NCBI GenBank assembly: GCA_963546405.1
Contig: CAUUNL010000057.1
Span: 1-10,913 of the forward strand
Direction of reading: 5' to 3'
Source of the DNA: Abiotrophia defectiva_A
GTDB taxonomy: Bacteria; Bacillota; Bacilli; Lactobacillales; Aerococcaceae
DNA: 10,913 bases
A program made the translations under genes and the position numbers. Below the pieces are notes generated by a model. The model made no database searches, was not told where the DNA came from, and worked only from the letters and a program-made list of their open reading frames with translations. Below are positions 6,561-10,913 of this stretch, piece by piece (position 1 is the stretch's first letter; each line of letters begins with the position of its first letter).

Positions 6561-6746
6561 TAGTGTATTCACATAAGAGACGATGAAGAGAAGGGGTTCA
6601 ACCGCCTAATCCAGAGAGGAAGCCTCAGGCTGAAAGCTTCCACAGGATGAACCAAGTAGCTCAGAGTATCAGGTGCCAACGACAGCCAGCTGTCCAGTAG
6701 TCCCTGACGGAGGAGACACTCCGATAGCAACAGACGAGTGATAAAC

Positions 6747-6778
6747 TTAGGTGGTACCGCGACTTAGCTCGCCCTAGG
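6747..6778 (+). promoter_or_regulatory. T-box antiterminator
   Basis: The T-box strand can pair with the 5' arm of the terminator: TAGG (6748-6751) with CCTA (6773-6776), and GCG (6759-6761) with CGC (6770-6772), leaving the TGGT bulge free for the tRNA end. This pairing uses bases 6770-6776, so it excludes terminator formation. Confidence 0.8.
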
Positions 6779-6806
6779 CAGCCTTGTGCTGACTAGGGCG
6801 ATTTTT
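6769..6806 (+). terminator. Regulated T-box terminator upstream of valS
   Basis: TCGCCCTAG (6769-6777) pairs perfectly with CTAGGGCGA (6793-6801). The stem continues past one mismatch through CAGC/GCTG (6779-6782, 6788-6791) around a 5-base loop. Five T residues follow directly (6802-6806). This is the default off state when valine tRNA is charged. Confidence 0.93.
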
Positions 6807-6869
6807 ATTTGTGGCCCCTAGACTTCATCAATCAAAGCAAACCCATTATCAACCATCAGGAGGATTCTT

Positions 6870-9512
6870 ATGACCAAAGAACTATCAACCAAGTATAATC
6901 CCCAGGCTATTGAAGCCGGGAAATACGAAGAGTGGTTAGAACGTGGCGTCTTTAAGCCATCGGAAGACCCAGCAGCAGAGCCTTATTCTATTGTCATTCC
7001 ACCACCAAACGTCACCGGTAAACTCCACCTGGGCCATGCCTGGGACGTTACCTTGCAAGATATGATTATCCGTCAGAAACGGATGCAAGGCTTTGACACC
7101 CTCTGGTTGCCTGGTATGGACCATGCCGGTATTGCCACCCAAGCCAAGGTCGAAGAAAAATTACGTGGCCAAGGCCTGTCTCGTTATGACCTAGGCCGGG
7201 AGAAATTCCTGGAACAAACCTGGGCTTGGAAGGAAGAATACGCTGGCCACATTCGCCAACAATGGGCTAAGATGGGGATTTCTGTCGACTACAGCCGCGA
7301 ACGCTTTACCTTGGATGAGGGCTTGTCAGAAGCTGTTAAGAAAGTTTTCGTTACCCTCTATGAGAAGGACTTGCTCTACCGTGGCGAATACATTATCAAC
7401 TGGGACCCAGCCGCTAAGACTTCCTTATCTGATATCGAAGTCATCCATAAGGATGTAGAGGGGGCCTTCTACCATATGAAGTATCCTTTGGCAGACGGTT
7501 CTGGCTATTTAGAAGTGGCGACTACCCGTCCTGAAACCCTCTTAGGGGATACGGCCGTGGCGGTTCACCCGGACGATGAACGTTATCAAGCCTTGATTGG
7601 CAAGAAGGTCATCTTGCCATTAGTTAACCGCGAAATTCCAGTGATTGCTGATGAATATGTGGAGCAAGACTTTGGGACTGGGGTAGTTAAAATTACGCCA
7701 GCTCACGACCCTAACGACTTTGAAGTGGGGAACCGTCATGACTTGCCACGTATCAATGTCATGAACGATGATGCCACCATGAACGAATTAGCAGGCAAGT
7801 ACCAAGGCATGGATCGCTTTGCTGCACGTAAGGCAGTTGTAGCGGACTTAGACGCTGCTGGCCTCTTAATCAAGATTGAACAACACTTACACTCTGTGGG
7901 CCACTCTGAACGGACTGGTGTCGTGGTAGAACCTCGTCTATCGACGCAATGGTTCGTCCGCATGGGGCCTTTGGCTGAGCAAGCCATTGCCGCTCAGAAG
8001 GCTCAAGGGGAGAATACCGTTAACTTCTACCCACCGCGCTTTAACGATGCCTACATTCGTTGGATGGAAAATATTCACGACTGGGTAGTATCCCGTCAAC
8101 TCTGGTGGGGGCACCAAATCCCAGCCTGGTACCACAATGAGACAGGTGAGGTTTATGTGGGCATGGAAGCTCCTGCAGATAGCCAAAACTGGACCCAAGA
8201 TCCAGACGTCTTAGACACCTGGTTCTCAAGTGCTCTCTGGCCATTCTCAACCATGGGCTGGCCTGATGAAGAGTCAGCTGACTACAAGCGCTACTTTCCT
8301 AACAACACCTTGGTAACGGGCTATGACATCCTGACCTTCTGGGTTAGCCGTATGATGTTCCAAAGTTTGGAATTCACAGGCCGTCGTCCTTTCCAAAATG
8401 TCCTCATCCATGGTTTGATTCGGGATGCGGAAGGTCGCAAGATGTCCAAGTCCCTGGGTAATGGGGTAGACCCAATGGATGTCATCGAGCAGTATGGGGT
8501 AGACTCCCTGCGTTGGTTCCTAGCTAATGGTTCAGCCCCTGGCCAAGATGTCCGCTTCTCGACTGACAAGATGGATGCAGCTTGGAACTTCATCAACAAG
8601 ATTTGGAATGCCAGCCGTTATGTGCTCATGAACGTGGGCGACTTGACCTTGGCTAACTTGTCTATTGGCCAAGACTTAACCCTAGCAGACCGTTGGATTC
8701 TAGCCCGTCTCCAAACAACTATTGCGGACGTCACCCGTCTCTTCGAACGCTTCGAGTTCGGGGAAGCTGGCCGTATCCTCTATAGCTTCATCTGGGATGA
8801 CTACTGTGACTGGTACATTGAAATGACTAAGGAGCAACTCCAAGACAAGGAAGCCGCTAATACAACCACCAAATCTATTTTGGTCTTTGTCTTAGATCAA
8901 TTCCTCCGTCTGCTCCACCCAATCATGCCATTTGTGACGGAAGAAATCTGGCAACAAATTGGTGGCCAAGACAAGTCCATCGTAGTGGCGGACTACCCAC
9001 GCGTAAATGAGGCTTACCAAGATATCCAAGTGGAAGCTCAAATGGCTCAGTTAATGGAATTAATTCGTGCCGTGCGGACCATCCGTAACGAGATGAACAC
9101 GCCATTATCTAAGCCGGTAGACCTCTACATCAAGGTCCAAGATGCAGCAGGCCAAGCCCTCTTAGAGGCAAACCAAGCCTACATCAAACGCTTCTGTAAC
9201 CCAGCGCAACTGCTAATCAGCCAAGCACCCGAGCATCCAGAAGAAGTAGTGACCCAAGTCTTGAGCTTCGCTGAGATTTTAATGCCACTCAAGGGTCTGA
9301 TTAAGCTAGAAGATGAGTTAGCCCGTCTGGAAGGCGAACAAGCTAAGTTAGAGAAAGAAGTCGCACGTATTGACGGCAAATTGTCTAACGAGAAATTCGT
9401 TTCACGCGCGCCAGAACATGTGGTGGCGGAAGAACGCAACAAGCGTCAGGGCTACCTCAGCCAATTAGAGACCGTCAAGGAACGGATTCAACAAGTAAAA
9501 GACTTAATGTAA
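6870..9512 (+). CDS. valS: Valyl-tRNA synthetase
   Basis: This cytoplasmic class I enzyme charges valine tRNA and hydrolyses mischarged threonyl-tRNA. The 880-residue protein is of normal length for Firmicutes. The nucleotide-binding motif appears as HLGH at 53-56 in PPPNVTGKLHLGHA, and the second ATP motif as KMSKS at 524-528. Between them lies the editing domain with TTRPET at 218-223 and GTGVVKITPAHDPNDF at 269-284. INWDP at 177-181 is the usual ValRS segment before the editing insert. The anticodon-binding helical domain follows from about residue 600, and a Lys/Glu-rich C-terminal coiled coil (about 815-880), typical of ValRS, contacts the tRNA. AGGAGG at 6858-6863 lies 6 bases before the ATG. 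Expression is set by the T-box leader. folC follows, the usual partner in Bacilli. Confidence 0.98.
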   Translation: MTKELSTKYNPQAIEAGKYEEWLERGVFKPSEDPAAEPYSIVIPPPNVTGKLHLGHAWDVTLQDMIIRQKRMQGFDTLWLPGMDHAGIATQAKVEEKLRGQGLSRYDLGREKFLEQTWAWKEEYAGHIRQQWAKMGISVDYSRERFTLDEGLSEAVKKVFVTLYEKDLLYRGEYIINWDPAAKTSLSDIEVIHKDVEGAFYHMKYPLADGSGYLEVATTRPETLLGDTAVAVHPDDERYQALIGKKVILPLVNREIPVIADEYVEQDFGTGVVKITPAHDPNDFEVGNRHDLPRINVMNDDATMNELAGKYQGMDRFAARKAVVADLDAAGLLIKIEQHLHSVGHSERTGVVVEPRLSTQWFVRMGPLAEQAIAAQKAQGENTVNFYPPRFNDAYIRWMENIHDWVVSRQLWWGHQIPAWYHNETGEVYVGMEAPADSQNWTQDPDVLDTWFSSALWPFSTMGWPDEESADYKRYFPNNTLVTGYDILTFWVSRMMFQSLEFTGRRPFQNVLIHGLIRDAEGRKMSKSLGNGVDPMDVIEQYGVDSLRWFLANGSAPGQDVRFSTDKMDAAWNFINKIWNASRYVLMNVGDLTLANLSIGQDLTLADRWILARLQTTIADVTRLFERFEFGEAGRILYSFIWDDYCDWYIEMTKEQLQDKEAANTTTKSILVFVLDQFLRLLHPIMPFVTEEIWQQIGGQDKSIVVADYPRVNEAYQDIQVEAQMAQLMELIRAVRTIRNEMNTPLSKPVDLYIKVQDAAGQALLEANQAYIKRFCNPAQLLISQAPEHPEEVVTQVLSFAEILMPLKGLIKLEDELARLEGEQAKLEKEVARIDGKLSNEKFVSRAPEHVVAEERNKRQGYLSQLETVKERIQQVKDLM

Positions 9513-9528
9513 GCAGCAAGATAGTAAG

Positions 9529-9554
9529 AAGGCTAGGACGGGCGTCCTAGCCTT
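9529..9554 (+). terminator. Strong hairpin after valS lacking a T-tract
   Basis: AAGGCTAGGAC (9529-9539) pairs perfectly with GTCCTAGCCTT (9544-9554) around GGGC, an 11-base-pair stem starting 16 bases after the valS stop. The bases after it (CGGTCTATGCC) contain no run of T, so it is not a standard intrinsic terminator on either strand. It may be a partial or factor-aided terminator or a 3'-end stabilising structure that sets the ratio of valS to folC message. Confidence 0.5.
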
Positions 9555-9598
9555 CGGTCTATGCCTTGATTTAAGTTACTGATTAAGAGGAGGAAGTC

Positions 9599-10913
9599 AT
9601 GGGACAAGAAATGACAAGTATTGAAGCCGCGCATGCCTGGCTCAGTCGCCAGACCAGTCATCAGCTTAGACCGGGTTTTGACCGCATACGCCATGCTTTA
9701 TGCCTGTTAGGCCAACCACAAGAATCACTGCCAAGCATTATTCAACTAGCTGGTACCAATGGCAAGGGCTCGACCTTGGCCTACTTACAGGATTTGTTTA
9801 TTAGCCAAGGACTGAGGGTGGGGGCCTTTTCCTCGCCCCATATCCTGGCCTTCAACGAGCGACTCATGGTCAACGGCCAGCCCATTGAGGATGAGAAACT
9901 ACTGGAATTGGTCCGCACCATGGTGGAGCTTAATGAGAAATTGATGGCTCAAGATTGGGGTCCACTCTCTGGCTTTGAACTCTATACGGTTATGATGCTA
10001 GTCTATTTCAGCCAGTGTCAGCTTGATGTCTGCCTGATTGAAGCAGGGGTAGGTGGACTCTGGGATTGCACCAATGTGTTAGAAGCTGATATGGCCTTAA
10101 TTACCACCATTGGCTTTGATCACCAGGACCGACTAGGCCATAGTCTGGCGGAGATTGCCCAGCAAAAATTTGGCATTATTAAGCCAAGCACTAAGATAGT
10201 GGGGCTTGGGCGCCTACCCCAAGAAGCCTTGGCAGTCTTACCTGAAATTCTGGTTAATCTCAACTTCCAGGGGGAGATTATGCAACTTGGCTGGGATTTC
10301 AATGCCACTCCGGCCAAAGAAAGCAAAGGGCTGGCTAAGCGCAGATGGCAAGTAGAATTACCGTCTGGGCGACGCTTTGATCAGGTGACCATTGCCATGT
10401 TGGGCCAGCACCAGGGAGATAATCTAGCCCTATCCTTAGCTAGCTTTGAGGCTTGGATGATGGATAAGCAGCATGAGATTGATTGGGATCAAGCTCTAAC
10501 TGCTCTAGAAGGGGTAAACTGGCAGGGGCGCCTAGAGTGCTTAAGTCAGGCACCGCTTATCTTGGTTGATGGCGCCCATAATAGTCAAGGGCTCCAAGCC
10601 TTGGATGACTTCCTGACGCATGATTTGGCAGACTACCAGGTGACGGTGGTTTTTGCTGGCCTTAAGCGCAAGGATCAGGCCAGCCACCTAAATTATCTGA
10701 ATAAGTGGGCGGAAGAGGGGATGGCAGTCTATCTGTCGACCTTTGATTATCCTGGCGCCATGACACAAGCTGATTGGCAGGTGCAAACGGCCTTACCATT
10801 CCTAGACTGGCAGCCTAAGCTAGCCGACTATCAAGCCAGCCAGCAGGAGGCGAAACAAGCCTTGATTTTAACCGGTTCTCTATACTTTATTAGCCAAGTC
10901 AAAGAATTTTATA
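9599..10913 (+). CDS. folC: Folylpolyglutamate synthase/dihydrofolate synthase (3' end cut by window)
   Basis: This cytoplasmic Mur-ligase-family enzyme adds glutamate to dihydropteroate and/or extends the glutamate tail of folates, using ATP. The frame is open from the ATG at 9599 to the window end, 438 codons without stop; family members are about 420-440 residues, so only a few residues are probably missing. Motifs: P-loop AGTNGKGST at 51-59, SSPHILAFNERL at 78-89, FELYT at 126-130, EAGVGGLWDCTNV at 148-160, DHQDRLGHSLAEIAQQKFGIIK at 174-195 with K190 at the position of the carbamylated lysine, GQHQGDN at 269-275, WQGRLE at 308-313, and DGAHN at 324-328. GGLWDCTNV departs from the commoner GGRLDATNV. 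The ribosome site GAGGAGGA at 9587-9594 is strong. No separate promoter is evident in the 86-base gap after valS, so T-box-controlled read-through is likely. Whether it has both activities cannot be told from sequence alone. Confidence 0.95.
   Translation, partial: MGQEMTSIEAAHAWLSRQTSHQLRPGFDRIRHALCLLGQPQESLPSIIQLAGTNGKGSTLAYLQDLFISQGLRVGAFSSPHILAFNERLMVNGQPIEDEKLLELVRTMVELNEKLMAQDWGPLSGFELYTVMMLVYFSQCQLDVCLIEAGVGGLWDCTNVLEADMALITTIGFDHQDRLGHSLAEIAQQKFGIIKPSTKIVGLGRLPQEALAVLPEILVNLNFQGEIMQLGWDFNATPAKESKGLAKRRWQVELPSGRRFDQVTIAMLGQHQGDNLALSLASFEAWMMDKQHEIDWDQALTALEGVNWQGRLECLSQAPLILVDGAHNSQGLQALDDFLTHDLADYQVTVVFAGLKRKDQASHLNYLNKWAEEGMAVYLSTFDYPGAMTQADWQVQTALPFLDWQPKLADYQASQQEAKQALILTGSLYFISQVKEFY

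Larger units (their letters stand above)
6567..6806 (+). ncRNA. T-box riboswitch sensing uncharged valine tRNA, controlling valS
   Basis: The leader shows the full T-box layout. Stem I spans about 6582-6670: base pairs GAT/ATC (6582-6584, 6668-6670), a K-turn-like TGA/AGAG pair of strands, GAG/CTC (6588-6590, 6660-6662), the specifier loop, GGTTCA/TGAACC (6595-6600, 6648-6653), an AGAGAG internal segment, and apical GGAAGC/GCTTCC (6618-6623, 6636-6641). The specifier codon is GTA at 6656-6658, a valine codon, matching the downstream gene. Stem II is probably CAGG/CCTG (6670-6673, 6703-6706) around a GACAG/CTGTC hairpin (6681-6694). Stem III is CGGAG/CTCCG (6708-6723). The T-box sequence AGGTGGTACCGCG (6749-6761) contains TGGT at 6752-6755, which pairs with the free ACCA end of uncharged tRNA. 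Binding should stabilise the antiterminator and let valS be transcribed when valine tRNA is uncharged. This fills the 339-base stretch between genes; 6807-6857 shows nothing further. Confidence 0.95.

Overview
The window looks like a chromosomal housekeeping segment of a Gram-positive bacterium in the order Lactobacillales. Supporting signs are the short 71-residue c subunit, the order c-b-delta-alpha-gamma-beta-epsilon, purine-rich AGGAGG-type ribosome sites, a T-box leader in front of valS, and the pair valS-folC. A family such as Aerococcaceae is possible, but that is a guess from overall impression and base composition. I see no insertion sequence, phage gene, CRISPR array, tRNA or rRNA.

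Bases 1-5768 hold the F1Fo ATP synthase operon from atpE to atpC, ending in a clean intrinsic terminator. The window begins at the atpE ribosome site, so atpB (subunit a) should lie just upstream. Genes are packed tightly: atpF and atpH overlap by ATGA, atpH and atpA abut as TAG-ATG, and the atpD ribosome site lies inside the end of atpG. All catalytic and proton-carrying residues I can check are present. The clear oddity is AtpH (delta). Its C-terminal domain is recognisable, but its first ~105 residues bear no resemblance to the usual helical bundle that caps the alpha subunits. They are highly charged and contain a motif (aromatic-E-D-K/R-L-L) twice, 46 residues apart. A related EDRL segment starts the AtpA protein, where alpha normally docks onto delta.

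Bases 5769-6530 hold a separately promoted MgtC/SapB-family membrane protein. This context is suggestive because MgtC of Salmonella is known to act on F1Fo ATP synthase.

Bases 6531-6869 hold no protein gene. They carry an extended -10 promoter and a complete T-box riboswitch with a GUA (valine) specifier, a UGGU tRNA-end-binding bulge and a terminator. The leader controls valS (6870-9512), encoding valyl-tRNA synthetase. A strong hairpin without a U-tract follows, then folC (folylpolyglutamate/dihydrofolate synthase), open from 9599 to the window end. folC is probably reached at least partly by read-through from valS.

Most of the region is ordinary. The remodelled delta N-terminus, and its possible co-evolution with the alpha N-terminus, is the observation most likely to be new.
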